From: Isoetes taiwanensis
Lineage: Eukaryota > Streptophyta > Lycopodiopsida > Isoetales > Isoetaceae
Length of the DNA: 64,000 nt
Reading direction: 5' to 3'
NCBI GenBank assembly: GCA_021234155.1
Contig: JAJEKV010000057.1
Coordinates: forward strand, 2,199,821-2,263,820
A program made the translations under genes and the position numbers. The notes below the pieces were generated by a model. It saw only the letters and a list, made by a program, of their open reading frames with translations, made no database searches and was not told the DNA's origin. Shown here piece after piece: positions 33,429 through 46,346 of the stretch (the first letter of the stretch is position 1; every line of letters starts with the position of its first letter).

Positions 33429-36214
33429 AACACTAACAACCCACTCTGGTCCTAGTCAAACCCAATACAAAATTGTGTAAAATACCTGTGATTATGGTAT
33501 CCTTAAGGGCCCTCTTCATGCGGATTATTGCCCTTTCCCTTGTTGGCGCCCAGACAATAAGCTGTAACATACAGAGAGTGGACATAAGATACTAACTCAA
33601 ACTAAAGCAGCATAGCATGTGAGCAAACAACTGATTGAAACAAAAGCAGTAAGTACCCAGCTTACCTTTCCTAAAAGAGAATCATATGTGGGAGGAACAA
33701 CATAGTCTGAGTAAATATGACTGTCCATTCTTACAAATGGTCCTCCTGGAGGTAGATAACCAGTAATGCGACCTGTTATATTTATTTATATACATGACAT
33801 AAAGATATGTCAAGAGGTGTTTGACATTCTAATAAGCATAGCAATAAACATACAAACTGACCAGGACCAGGACGAAATCCTTGGAAAGGATCCTCTGCGT
33901 TTATCCGGCATTCTATTGCATGACCACGGAGAACAATATCTTCCTAGAGACCTCTGATGTCAAAAGCATTACATCAAAATTATTTACAACATATGTACTA
34001 CCTGAGTATATCTGAGCTTTTCTCCCATTGCAACACGTATTTGTTCTTCAATGAGGTCAATCGATGAGATCATTTCTGTCACTGGATGCTCTACCTGCAA
34101 CTAGCCTTGTCATAAAAATGCACGGCAAATCTAACTGTGCAATTCACAATGCATTCTCATAAGAGATAGGAAAATGTTGAGAAACCTGAATTCTTGTGTT
34201 CATCTCCATAAAATAAAATGACCCACTCTCATCAAGGAGAAACTCTATGGTGCCAACTCCAACATATCCAATGGAGTTAGCAGCAGCAACAGCTGCATTT
34301 CCCATAGCTTCTCTAAGCTCTGATGTCAATGCTGGTGATGGGGCTTCTTCAAGCAGCTTTTGGTTTCTCCTCTAGCAAATACAAATGAGATTGTTCAGCA
34401 AGTCTTCTATCTATGCATGCCGAATTCCAATAACTTACCTGGATACTGCAATCACGTTCGCCCAGGTGTATACAGTTACCATATTTGTCTGCCAAGACCT
34501 GAGAATAAACAGAATAACTTATGTCACTGTCCAGCATAGGCAGGTGTTAACCGACATACTTTAACTACAAAAGTTTGCTGCACTAGAGCAAATTTCTGGT
34601 GATTAGATAGAAATTAAGAAACCTGAAACTGCCAGAAAAATCTCATTTACATCATAAGAGCTTATTACCTGAAATTCAATGTGACGTGGATTTTTTATGT
34701 ATCTTTCCAAATAAACGCCATCATTTCCAAATGCAGCACCAGCTTCGCTCCTTGCTTGCTAGAAATGTATTCATTTCAAAGTGCATTACTAAACGATTGA
34801 ATTTCTTGTATAAATTCTCTGGAGACTATTATAAGCTACACTTTAGTACCTGTAACAGCTTTACAAACTCCGCAGGCTCATTTGCCAATCTCATGCCACG
34901 ACCTCCACCGCCAGCAGTTGCCTACAAATATTTTAGATCACTTTATGCATAACAAGCATGCCTCACAACTAGAATTTTGCACATGGGCTGGTACCTTAAT
35001 CATAACTGGAAAACCAATCTCGTGAGCAAGCTTAACCGCGTCTTCTGTTGACTGCAAATTTACAAAGAATAACCTCATGAGTTTGACAGCTAGACCAAAC
35101 AATATCTTTAGAAACACAACCAAATGACTTTTGATGCTTATGAATTAAAGCCACACCTCAATGAGCCCCTCGCTGCCTGGAACAGTTGGCACTCCTGCTT
35201 TTTTCATTGTTTCCCTTGCTGTTGCCTTATCACCCATGAGTCGGATGCTATCTGGCTGACAATATGAAATTATTTTGTAAATACTTGTATTTTACTTGCA
35301 TGTTAATTTCCAGGGCCAATGAGATGTTAATTATAGTATTTTACTTATGAATCTACAAATGAATCAACCAATCTACACTCACATTAGGCCCGATGAAGTT
35401 CAACCCATGATCTCTACATATATCCACAAAAGTAGCATTTTCTGAAAGAAATCCATAGCCAGGATGTAGCATAGTACACCGCCGAGATTGAGCTGCAGCT
35501 ATAATATTTGGAATATTGAGATATCTGGAATGTGCAATGCGCAAATAATGGCTGTATTAGATAGCACGTGCAACCTCGAACATAAAACTAAAATATTGTT
35601 GTAGTAAAGTGACATGCTTTGTTTCTCAAGTACAGACACTTACGACTGTGCACTAGGTGCCTCTCCAATGCATACACAGTCATCTGCAAGTTGAACATGT
35701 AAAGCTTGTCTATCAATTGTTGAATGAACAGCTACACAAGGAATCCCCATCTCATGCGCTGCCCTAATCACTCGCACAGCAATTTCTCCTCGATTAGCTA
35801 CCAAAATCTTTTCCTGGGAACATACAGTGCCCAAGGTACTGCCTTTTGTGCCCTGCTTGCGACCAACTGCTGCAATGGTCGTTGAAATCGTTCTACAAGA
35901 TGTGCTTCCCATGAAGTTGCTGCTCGAACTGCTTATGCCACATGAACCAGGAAACAGCTTGCATGAGTGTGACCTAAACACCTGAAGCATAAAATGGAAG
36001 ATCAACACTTCAGGTTAACCAATTAAACAAACAATCTGAAGAAAACAAAAACAGCGTACAATGTCGCTTAAAATATAGATCCTTTATAGGACAAACATTT
36101 CCCCAGACTTAAAACGCCTTTCTGGAAACGATAGAAGCAAGATCCTCAGATTAAACTGGCAGGAAAACGTACCACTGCTGAAGATGGCGTCCTACATAAC
36201 AATGCGGTCTCCAT
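33098..36214 (-). CDS. CAC2: Biotin carboxylase subunit of plastid acetyl-CoA carboxylase (one frameshift)
   Basis: Catalyses ATP-dependent carboxylation of biotin, the first half-reaction of acetyl-CoA carboxylase in plastid fatty-acid synthesis. Fifteen coding exons: 36,214-36,173; 35,981-35,644; 35,524-35,383; 35,255-35,157; 35,051-34,995; 34,921-34,850; 34,758-34,669; 34,498-34,439; 34,371-34,186; 34,094-34,002; 33,943-33,862; 33,772-33,666; 33,562-33,486; 33,319-33,273; 33,190-33,098. All introns are GT-AG. About 527 residues, close to the Arabidopsis protein. Residues 1-70 are Ser/Thr-rich (transit peptide). Then KILVANRGE (72), [13 protein letters not shown]-grasp loop GGGGRGM (~230) and [14 protein letters not shown] (~356-369). 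Exon 13 has one extra base near 33,540 that would truncate the protein before its C-terminal 60-odd residues. I cannot tell whether this is a sequence error or a real mutation. Confidence 0.93.
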
Positions 36215-36576
36215 GATAACTCCACAGATTAAATTCTGGGCACTAAATCAGCTAAGCCGAACAGAAAAGTAAGACTTCTCGAGCTTTCCCGATTCTGGGT
36301 CTGCTGGAGAAGTGTTATGAGCACAAGCTCTGCTACGCCATGCACGTAGTTCAGGAGAACGAATGGTCCACAGCTCCAAGTAGACCATGGTTAGGACCCT
36401 TTTCTTTTTTTAGAACCAAAACGGAAAGGTCCGCCTCAAAATAAATTCAATGGTTTGAAGCTTTCCACGTGGTTTGCTATTATCAAACAAACCTCTAGTG
36501 TTACGATGTTGGGATTGATAGTTAGTATTTGATTTGGGGTCTTTGTACGGACTTTATGAAGATGTAATAGAAAGGG

Positions 36577-36605
36577 TGGCCGGCCACATCCTTTTAATTA
36601 AAAGG
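36577..36605. repeat. Two adjacent perfect palindromes upstream of biotin carboxylase
   Basis: TGGCCGGCCA (36,577-36,586) and CCTTTTAATTAAAAGG (36,590-36,605) lie about 370 bp upstream of the ATG at 36,214. They could be regulatory or chance; no TATA box is obvious nearer the gene. Confidence 0.5.
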
Positions 36606-37655
36606 CAAGGCTTTAGTTTTTGTGCGGGAACGCCGCAACGCCACATGCAATATTATCGTACCCCTTCCGGGATGCAAATTGCCGGCATCAAATGCCAAAT
36701 CTTAAACTGGACGAGCTGATTGGAGCTGATTAAATACGAACACTTCAAAAAAAATCGATCCAAATCTCCTTGCTTCCTATGAATTCTCACCCCGACGATT
36801 TCTGTTCTCTACGATTTTGGTGCCTCACCATTGCGCCACCGGCTCTTGAGCTGGGTTGTATGATTCTTCAGCTAGGTCATGTGGCAGGTGAGTGGACGCG
36901 AAATGATAAAACTGAGCAAGAATCTAAATACTTTGCTGCTAAAACTAATTTTAATGGTTATTTTTCATGATTAAAGTGTTTGTGGAAGGTAGGAGATTAC
37001 AATCTTGAGCTTTATGGAGGTTAGAATAGAGTAGAATAGAATAGAACAATTTTTTTAACGTCCACGAAGACCAAGAAGTCATAAGACCCATACAATGGGC
37101 TAGTAAAACCATTACTACTATTAAACTGTCTCGAAAGGTTTTTAAGGGAAAAAATTTTGCAGTAATGATGATACTAGACAATCAAGAATAAATAAATAAG
37201 TAGAGCATGGTGACTACCAAGGGCTCAACAACGTAAGATGTGCATTGCGAACCTCAAGTATGTATAATGCCAAGTCATGCACAGATGGTGCTCTGAGAAG
37301 TTGTGGGAGCGTGGTATGGAATGCTAATGTCAAATAACGATTCTGACCGTCTCAAAAAGCAGGCCATTTTAGAAGTGTATGTTTTTCATCTTTAATAGCC
37401 TGTAACTAGAAACATGCATATGAGCTCGCTTCTCGCGGCAATTGTGGTCGCTCCCATATACCCATCTCGATCCATAGCTTTGTAGGGCCCTGTGCGAAAA
37501 ATAGCTATAAACTTTTTCCTTGACCAAGAAACAAGCAAATAAGCTTGTGATCCTGGTGCCAAAGTAGGGTTTATGTGTGCATGATCATGACCAGTTTCGA
37601 CTTGGGCCAAGGCAAATGTATTCCATATCTTATGAAAAAAACGACAAATAGTATA
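36606..37655. other. No gene seen
   Basis: Only short frames without motifs lie between the biotin carboxylase 5' region and the LINE. Confidence 0.5.
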
Positions 37656-37838
37656 GGGAAAAGACAACGATTTTTTTTTTTTTTGAGGGATAAAAAATAG
37701 ACTTTATTTACTTTAAAGGAATGGTATAAAGCCACTTGGCAGGGGTGTACTCATCTGTAAATTTGAGATGAGGATAGCTACATGGCTCCTTCTTGCACTA
37801 TTCCCTTGTACTTCCTAGTGTAAGCTTAGGTAGGTTCC

Positions 37839-40800
37839 CTATATTTTGACCTTTACTGCTTCTTCAACCTCGAAGGCTAGCCTGAATTTTTTCAGCCTTT
37901 CAAGTACTATATGTAGAAGCTGATGTGGTGATATGTCTTCTTGATTTTCATCGAAGATCAAGGCGTTTCTCCTTTTCCATATTGACCAGATTGTCCAGGC
38001 CCTAGCTATATGAAAGGCCACCTTCTTCATGGCGCACCATTCTAGGGGAAGGATTCTCAACAACAGTTCCTTGGTGCCTAACGGGTATTCAAAGCTATCC
38101 AGACTCCATGCCCATACTACTTGCAGCTTCTCACATTCCACCAGACAATGTTCTATGGATTCCTGTTCGGCCTCGCACAAGGGGTATACTGGGCTGACGT
38201 TATTGTCCCATTTTGAGACTATTTGATTGACCCTTGGAACCCTGTGTATCACTTGCCAGAGGAAAGCATTTATCCGAGGGGGAAGATATTTCTGCCACGC
38301 ATCTCTCCAGATGTTTTTAAGGTCTTCCTCCGTGATTACTAGTTCCCATTTGGTTGGTATTGGAAGTAAACCCTTAGTCCTCAAGCATCTGTAACTTGAT
38401 TTCACAAACTTGTTTGGCAAAATCGCGGGGTGCACGACCCATGGATTTTGATCTCCTGTAGTTATGGTGTTTGGAAGTACTATGGCCACACATTCCCATA
38501 TTATTTTGTCTGCATCCTTTAAGGCAAAACGTACCTGAAATTCTGCCCAACTGGCTAATCGCCCTCCCTTGTACCATTGAGCACAAGAATCTATTCCACA
38601 ATTTTTCCACCTTTTTACGATCCTTGCATCAGCCACCATACCTAAGGGGCCCTGTTTGTTGTGCAGAACCATTGGTACCCACCACGGAGGGGAAGTCTCT
38701 GCTTCGAATTTGTTGATGTCAAGCGTAAATAGTTTTTTTACGATTTGCCAAGCCGAAATTAATCCCTTCAGGAATGGAGAAGCTTCTCTACATAGCTTAA
38801 GATCAAAAAAGAGTGACCATGGGAGTGAGACTTTGACGGAGGGCTTACTATGCTTACATGATGCTAATAGAGCCTGGTTGATGAGGTGCATACCTGGAGA
38901 CTTCGCCTCTTTCTGTAGGATCTTCCATATAAATTTGGCTATTAATACTTTGCTCTGTAATGATATGTCGACCATTCCAATTCCTCCTTCTGTCTTATCT
39001 CTCTTGCACTTCCACCAAGCGATTTTGACCACTGCCCCTTCTTCATTCCCTCCCCAGACAAAGTTGCGGATTAGCCCTTCTAATTCTTGTGCCTTCTCCT
39101 TTGGGGCTAGTAAAATTGATGACGTGTAGACATGAGTATTGCTTAACACATGTTTTGCCACAGTAATCCGACCTGCAAGTGATAGCTTTGCCAACTTCCA
39201 CTAATTTAAGTGTTTCAGAAGGCCTAGTAGTATTTTGTCCCAAATTTGTGCATTAGCGATATTGATGCCCAGTGGAACACCTAATAGATTGGAATGCTCA
39301 CCCTCTGGGATTATTTTCCATGGTAGGATTGTCAAGCATGTGGGATGCGGTTCTTTCAAAGGCCATTGTACTGCGCATTTAGTCCAATTTATGAGACATC
39401 CTGAAGCTATTGAGAAGGAGGCTAGTAATTTGCCTGCGCATGACAGGTTCTCTTCCTCTGCCTCTATGAATAGACATGTATCGTCTGCATATTGGTTACA
39501 TATTTGTTGAGAGCCATCCAACATTTCTAGTCCCTGAATCATACCGTCTGCAGAGGCTTGCACGAATATTTGTGAAAGTGCTTCTGCTGCAATATTGAAG
39601 AGGAATGGGGCTAAGGGGCACCCTTGCCTGATGCCCCTTTTTATGTCAAATATTGGAGAGGGTTCACCTTGGAATAGGACTGAAGCTCGAGCAGATCGCA
39701 GAAGTTTCATGACCCCTTCTGTAAAAAATATTCCACAACCCAGCTTGAGCATCATTTTATGCAAAAAACTCCATCTGATACTGCCGTAAGCTTTGGTAAA
39801 GTCTAGCTTTAGGTAGGCCACCTTTTGTCTTGTTTTTCTAGCCCAGTGCAAACCTTTGAATGCTGCTGCGACATTGCTCAGGATACTCCTGCCCGGTAGA
39901 AAGCCTGATTGGGCTTGTGAGATGCCTTCAGCTAGAATTGGCTTGATCTTCTCTGCCATAGCCTTAGCTATGATTTTATAGAAAGCAGATAAAAGTGTGA
40001 TAGGCCTCCAATCATTGATTGTGCTTGGCTCCTTACTCTTGGGAACCAAGGAAATACATCCTGTGTTCAATCTTGGATGTAGATTTTCAGCTTGCATAAA
40101 GTCTGTGTATGTGGAGAAGATATCATCCTTGACCCATTCCCAATTGCATTGATAGAATTCTATGGGAATTCCATCCATACCCGGACATTTATTTTTAGCC
40201 AGTAAAAAGGTGGCCTTTTGAAGGTCCTCAATAGAGAGGGGAAGACTTAATATATCTTGCTGACTAGAGTTCATTATAGGTGAGACTTTTGAAACCACCA
40301 GCTCTTCGAAAGTCTCTTGAAATGGTAAGTTATGTTCTCCAAAGAAAGCATTGAAATGGTTATATAGATACCTTTTGAGATCTCCTGGAGATTTGAGAAT
40401 CGAGCCGTCATTTTGAGTGATGGATGATAGTGTGGAAGATCTCTTCTTTTCTTTAGCTGTCTTGAAGAAGAACTTTGTGCATTTATCAGCTTCTTTTAGC
40501 CAGGTCAATCCTGCTTTACATCTGTTTTCAGCTATCTTGAACTCTTCTAATGTCTTTATCTGTTCTATTATCCTTTTTTCCTCAATCCCATCATTGGGGC
40601 CCAATGCTCTAAGTGAGAGGAGTTGGCCATAAAGGGAATCCCGTTCTTCCCTTTCTTTTTGCACTTTAACCCTACCCCAACTTTTAGCATAATTTTTTAT
40701 ATTTGAAAGAGCTGTTATCATGGTTTCCATAACATTTCCCGATCTAAAAGCCGATTGCCATATGCTTTTGCAGGTTTCCACAAAATCTGGGTCTTTCAAA

Positions 40801-41573
40801 TACCTGGTATTTAATTTGAATACTGTTTTAGAAGTTCTAAACTGACACTTCTTAGTAGATATCACTTGTGGATTATGATCGGAGATAGCATTCTTTAATT
40901 GATTGGACCTTTGAAGGTATGGGAGGATGGAGAAAGCCACGTCATTCATATAGCATCTATCATGCCTTGCATACGTCCTCCCTGCTCCCAGCCATCCATT
41001 ACACCATGTAAATCCCTTATCTCCCTCCAACTCCATAAAACCCATATCCTCTACCAATTTACACCACTGAAGCTTCTCAAACCCGTGTACAATTTCTGAC
41101 GACACCCCTTGTCTATCCTCGACCGCCTCCACCATATTGAAATCCCCTGTCATTAGCCATGCTACCTGACTTCCAAAGCCTTTCAATCTGTGTCTGAGAG
41201 TGGCCCATAAAGCGCCTCTGCCCCTGGGGTTGTTATGGGCGTAAATATTCACCAGACCCTATATTCTACCTTCTTGTTGCCATAGAATTATAGCCCACCT
41301 ACCAAACCTGTCTACCTGTGAATCACATACTTTTACGTCCTGCTTCCAGGCGATCAAAGTGCCCGCACTAGAGGTATCTTTTACTGCAGCAATGCCCACA
41401 TATTCTTTACCTATAGTGTTGAACAATCCGTGTATCTCCCCCTGTTTACATTTATGCTCCTGCAGGCATATAACGTCTGGATTTATCTCCTTGATTGCGT
41501 TTGATAATCTGCTTTTCTTGTATTCCGAGGATTTTACTCCCCTGATATTCCAGCTAAGGATTTTATAGTTCAT
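37839..41573 (-). pseudogene. LINE ORF2: endonuclease-reverse transcriptase, two in-frame stops
   Basis: About 1,245 codons in one frame, interrupted only by TAG at 41,256-41,258 and TAG at 39,195-39,197. The APE-type endonuclease comes first: SWNIRG near residue 8, CLQEHK, TGDFN and SDHNP. The reverse transcriptase follows: NDWRPITLLSAFYK, QAQSGFLPGRSI, LDFTKAYGSI (motif A, catalytic Asp kept; the usual KAYDS has become KAYGS), RGIRQGCPLAPFLFN and YADDT (motif C). The C-terminal part holds the zinc-binding RVT-associated region (LPPRINAFLWQVIH, ESIEHCLVECEKLQ). No RNase H domain is seen. Both stops fit CAG-to-TAG changes. The start ATG overlaps the ORF1 stop. Confidence 0.95.
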
Positions 41574-43963
41574 GGGGAGATGTTTGGAGACCCTTTCTTC
41601 CTTTTCATGTTACCCGTTCCATCTGTGTCTAGTGTTTCTGCCTTTTTATTTTTTTTTCCTGTTACACTGGGCAGGTCTTCGTCCTCCCCATTCTCCTCTT
41701 CCATTGCAAGGTCTGCCCACCGATTTTTATGTGATGGGAAGGTACTCTCTATAGCAACCAACTCTCCCCATCCTACAATATCTCCTCGATTTCCTATCAC
41801 CTTGTTTGGCAATGCCTCCTCTGAAATCAATACTTCTTTAATGTACTGAGAGAAAGGGTTGTTTACCTCAGAGGCAATATGAGTGCTGAGAGACACCTGG
41901 GGAGGGGAGTTCGGGCGAGGCCCTCCATTCTTTCGAGCAATATTTCTGGTTCTCCCTTTTTGCCTGGCCCTCCCACTTCCCAAGTTTGACCATCTGTTTT
42001 TGACAAGCCCTCAACAGTTTTGGAGATAATAGACTCCGATGTAGGCCCCTTGGTAGGAGATGCCACATTGCTAGTGTTAGGGGTTTCTGCCCCGCGACTT
42101 GGAGCACATGGGGTGATTGTTGCGGGAGCCATGGGGTGGCTCGTTGGGACCCCATCACTTGTGGGGGGATCTTTGGGATTATCGCTCTGTGTGATGTTGA
42201 GGACTCATTTCTTCTTCAGATCTTACCTGAGGATTTTCTTCCAGCCCTTCCATTTTAAGATCTGGAAACATTCTGTATATTTCCCATTTGTTGGTCAATT
42301 TCAAGGGAAATTTGAAAGAGCACTTGCCACTCTTAACTATCACCCCTTTCGGTATGCACGTCTTTGCTGGAATGGCTACACAAATCCTTGGCCCTCTGGC
42401 TATGGAATGTGAGATATAAGCGCCTATTGTGTTAGCAATGGCCTTTAAAAACTCTGGTATCAGCGTGTCTGGAGGTAGGTGTTCAATCTCCAGCCAACAT
42501 GGGATTTTGATTGCTGACATTTGATGGGGGGAGAATCCAGAAGAATAGTATTGATATAAGATGTACTCCCCCATAACGCTTCTTATCTACTGCTGGAATA
42601 AGATGAGGAAGAAGTTGCCGCCTAGTGCCTTTAGGGATTCATGCTGAGGCAAGCCTAACCTTTTCAAGTGAGTTGACAACCAAAATTCTAGTTTTCGAAA
42701 GTCCAGGAATCCTCCTGTAAAGAATCCAATAACAGATCGTGATACCAAGTTCTCCACCACTTTTACGTGCATACCATGATCTATCTCTGCTATTGGAAAG
42801 TTAGACTCCTCATCTACTTCCATATTTCCGACATTTTCAGTTCTATTTTTTTTCAAGTTGGCCTTTGTTTAGTTTGCCCAGATCTTGGGCAAAGCCTGCT
42901 TCTACTATTTTAAGTGCTGCATCTACTCTCAAACTCCTAGCTGTTTCTGTTGGCACCTTATTCTTTATCCACTCTGAGAATCTAGGCTTGTTAACTCTTG
43001 CTATCGTGTCATTGTTTTTCCAAGCCTCCCTTGCATTACTCCTTGCACTGCCACTAGCCGAAGCCCGATCTTCCCCTACTCTTACTTTGCATGCTTCACT
43101 ATACTGTTTCTGGTTCTGAAAGATCACATTATCTACTGATGTAGAGGAAAAGATCTTACCTCTGTTTAAGTCCTTTGGGAATGCTTGATTATCATCTGCT
43201 TCAGCTTCCATCATGATGTTATCGATTCCGTTGATTGCTCTATACCTTGGGGCATGTGGTGCGAATGAACTATAAGCCCCCTCAATGGGTGCAGGCGTTT
43301 CCTTAAAGCCTTGTTGGGGACCAAATGCCCTTTCACCATGTTGGAGACCAGAAGCCCCTTGGCCAGCTGCATGATTCCTAGTAGCCCCCCGCTCTGCCAT
43401 TGAAGAGAGGCTTACTCTACTTTGCTCTGTCCCATCAGGCCTGTGTCGTCCATGTCCGATTTGCTCTGCCCCATCAGGCATGTGTCCTTGTATTGAACTG
43501 GTGTTCCTTTGTTCCTACCCTTATCCGTCCCCAAGACAGATGATTTCGGTTTTTGTAATGCCGATTTATCTCCTACACAGCTTCCTACTGCAAAGGTTCT
43601 CCCAGCCATATTTCCTTCCTCATTCTCTGGAATCAACAGACCTTCTGTTCCAAATTCAAGATTGCTAAGAGTGTCTTTAGAATTTGGGGCTTTTGCCCCC
43701 AATGCTACTATCGAACCTTGCTGTGAAAAATATGTGAGGCTGAATCCGTGGAGCAATCCCCCAAGACCCACTAAAGCATTTGTAGCTGCCTCCTGACCAC
43801 CGTGATCTGCCTGACCTACCTGTGATGCGATTAGATATGCTTCTGCAGCAGCAGAACTCGTCTGCGGGCCCCCTTTCTCTCCCGGATCCTTCTCTCTCTG
43901 GTCCCCCCGCTCCTCCCTGATGTTTCCACCTGCCGCTAAGGCAGCCGCTGTTGTCGCCGCCAT
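41570..43963 (-). pseudogene. LINE ORF1: nucleic-acid-binding (DUF4283-like) protein, frameshifted
   Basis: Begins MAATTAAALAAGG at 43,963. The frame shifts near 43,440 and again at an A-run near 42,845. It continues as a DUF4283-like region (FRKLEFWLSTHLKRLG; IPCWLEIEHLPPDTLIPEF). An in-frame TAG follows two CAG codons at about 42,587. A further frame change near 42,140 is reversed near 41,980, before the end ISP-TGA at 41,570. ORF1 of plant L1 elements packages the RNA. I saw no clear CCHC knuckle in the surviving frames. Confidence 0.8.
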
Positions 43964-43988
43964 TCATCTATATGGGAAAAGACAACGA

Positions 43989-44880
43989 TGTCTTGATGCA
44001 GGATAAACTTATGGGTGAGGACATTAAGGTCAAGGTAGAAGCAACCAATTTGCATAATATCTTATTATCTGGCACATCCAGTAACCATATATAATCATAG
44101 AAAGTGCATTTGAGCCAATAACATCGCATAACTAGCAATAACCCCAATCACTAAAATTTTAATGGCCCCATCCGGTTAACATTAATCTGATCGATTTAAA
44201 TAAGAATTTTAAAGTCACACCTAACTATGTCCTGCTTTATAAATAAAAATTATTATTATATAAGGGAATCTATATACTTGGACTGAGCCGAAGAAAATCT
44301 GATATCCCGTTTAAGGCTTAAAAGGAAACTAGAGATTCTTAGAATCTTTAAAGACAATAGATCAAAGAAAATAACGGGAAAAGCGGCCAAACAGAAATAG
44401 TTAGATCTTTTCCACAACTCCAGACTATGATCCTGGCATATTCTTTGTTTGAAAAATCGGCCATTTAGCATAAAACATAGACTTTCCTTGCAATGGAGGT
44501 AGTCACAAATAAAAATTGACTAGGTACGGATTTTAACACAGGTAAGTATTTGCTGCAGCCGAGATGGGCACACGCAAGTATATGATAGTAGAAAAATCAT
44601 TATCTAGAAAACTGACCATTCAATCTCACTGCAAACCAACTGTTGTTGTTGGCTCTCTTTTAAAGCTCTGCTTCTTTCCAAGCAGACACCCGAAGTCTCT
44701 CACTCAAACCATTGAGATCACTCCATCAATGTTTCCTCTCGCGGTGTTCCCCTCACGGACTTACCTTTCATGCCTTCCACAGCACTCCAACACAGCGTGG
44801 TAACTCCACAACCAAGTTTGGTGTCATCTATGTAAATATCAAGGCCATCTTGCGATTGACTGTAATTCCACCAATGGTCC
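43989..44880. other. No gene seen
   Basis: AT-rich flank of the LINE. Frames beginning near 44,564 lead into the retroelement remnant but carry no motif themselves. Confidence 0.45.
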
Positions 44881-46346
44881 TCCTCACTGTAAATGCTGCA
44901 ATATGTACAATCATACGACGGAGGAATGCACACGTGCCAATCCCACGTCCTTTTGCCAAAAACTGGTTTTCCAGGTACAAGCTATGCCGCAACAACAGCC
45001 TCAGCGTGGTCAATCATCCCGTCAACCCTTTGACCCCGCCAAGGCCCAATGCTATCACTGTCATGAATGGGGCCATACCACTACTATATGCCCTCGACGT
45101 TCGCAAGTTCAGGTCACTGCTTATCAACTCTGGGTTGCAAATGGTAAACAAGGACCCTGCCCAGTACTCAAAAAACCTCCACAAGCACCTCAGCCACAAC
45201 AACAACGTGGACCTGCTCCCGTGCAAGCCACTCTACATCAACAAGCTCATGAGAAAATTTATCAAGCATTGAACCTTCTGGTTCAACAATCCAATTCGGT
45301 AGGTTTCTGTTTCCCGCCAGGCTCATGGCACTCGTCCCTATCTTCTCCAACATCATGCTACCCGACCTTCCTATGCAGTTGACACGATCCAAGCCGAATA
45401 TCCAACAAAGTCTGTTCATTTTGCGCCTGACATTAATCACCTGATGCCATGCTGTAACGTTCCTAACCGACATGCCCTTAACCAACTGGTCAAAACCATT
45501 AAGACGTTGGTGTCTCGGGAATGCGACACCAAGATCCACTCGAGCGGTCTCCCATGGGTCCATTACACATGCCCACGCTCCGCCAAAGCATTCTTCGCCT
45601 TATGCAGGCAGTTGAAGGTCGCACCTTGGCCAATGTCCATGCCACTACTCGTTCTCAGGCCAAGGGGACTGAACCTTTTCCGTCCACGCCACCTCCATGC
45701 AAACGTACATATCCTAATATTGCTACAGAAGTCGAACTTTTGAAAGGTCCCTTTGAGTTTGTCCACTATTTTCAAACTTTGTCCTGCTCTCTGTGAACAC
45801 CTGCCCCTGCCCACAATCCTGGTTGGTGCTATTGCCACTTCGACACCCACAGTGCACGCCATGGTAGGTGCTCATCAAATTAATCATGTTCAAATTGATG
45901 GAGGCAGTGCGATGAATCTTATTACGGACAAACTCTGACGGCAGTTGGACATTAAACAACTATATCGTGCACCTTATGATATCAAACTTGCTACCCGGCC
46001 TCAAGGCATCACACCCACACTTACTAACAATATAGGTGATCTCAAGTTTCCTCTGGAATTTGGTGTTTGGCGTGTAGGAGAAGATCCTGGTGATTATGAA
46101 ATGCTTGTTGGTTGTCCCTTTGCCCAAGCCAAAAGTATTCATTATTGGGCCAATGATGAACTTGTTATTACTGATGGTCATCTTACTGCCATTATGGATC
46201 TAGAAAGGGGCACACTCATTGCGGTCGACAACGTCGAACCCTCGCTCTCTGATAGTGACTCCGAAGATGTTCAAAACACATATCAGGTTATTATGGAGAA
46301 TATTGGACGTCAACCACCTTCATTAATGATAGGAAACTCCATGTAA
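44880..46346 (+). pseudogene. Ty3-like gag-protease remnant
   Basis: Two perfect CX2CX4HX4C zinc knuckles, CKCCNMYNHTTEEC (44,888-44,933 region) and CYHCHEWGHTTTIC (45,050-45,095 region), are separated by a Gln/Arg-rich linker, as in the nucleocapsid end of gag. Downstream, QIDGGSAMNLITD at about 45,893 is a retropepsin active site (DGG variants occur in plant Ty3 elements). It is followed after a stop by LEFGVWRVGEDPGDYEMLVG, a protease C-terminal part. Several frameshifts lie between the knuckles and protease. No reverse transcriptase follows. Confidence 0.7.

Larger units (their letters stand above)
37671..43973 (-). mobile_element. Full-length plant L1-type LINE
   Basis: A 6.3-kb non-LTR retrotransposon inserted in minus orientation. 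The target duplication GGGAAAAGACAACGA is at 37,656-37,670 and 43,974-43,988. The 3' end is a 14-A tail, seen as T's at 37,671-37,684. ORF1 (43,963-41,570) and ORF2 (41,573-37,839) follow the usual plant L1 order, and their junction is a 4-base ATGA overlap. The intact duplication and modest number of disabling changes imply a fairly recent insertion. Confidence 0.97.

Noticed and set aside
37839-39194. Separate 451-codon gene
   Set aside because: It is in frame with the LINE reverse transcriptase ORF, separated only by one TAG stop.
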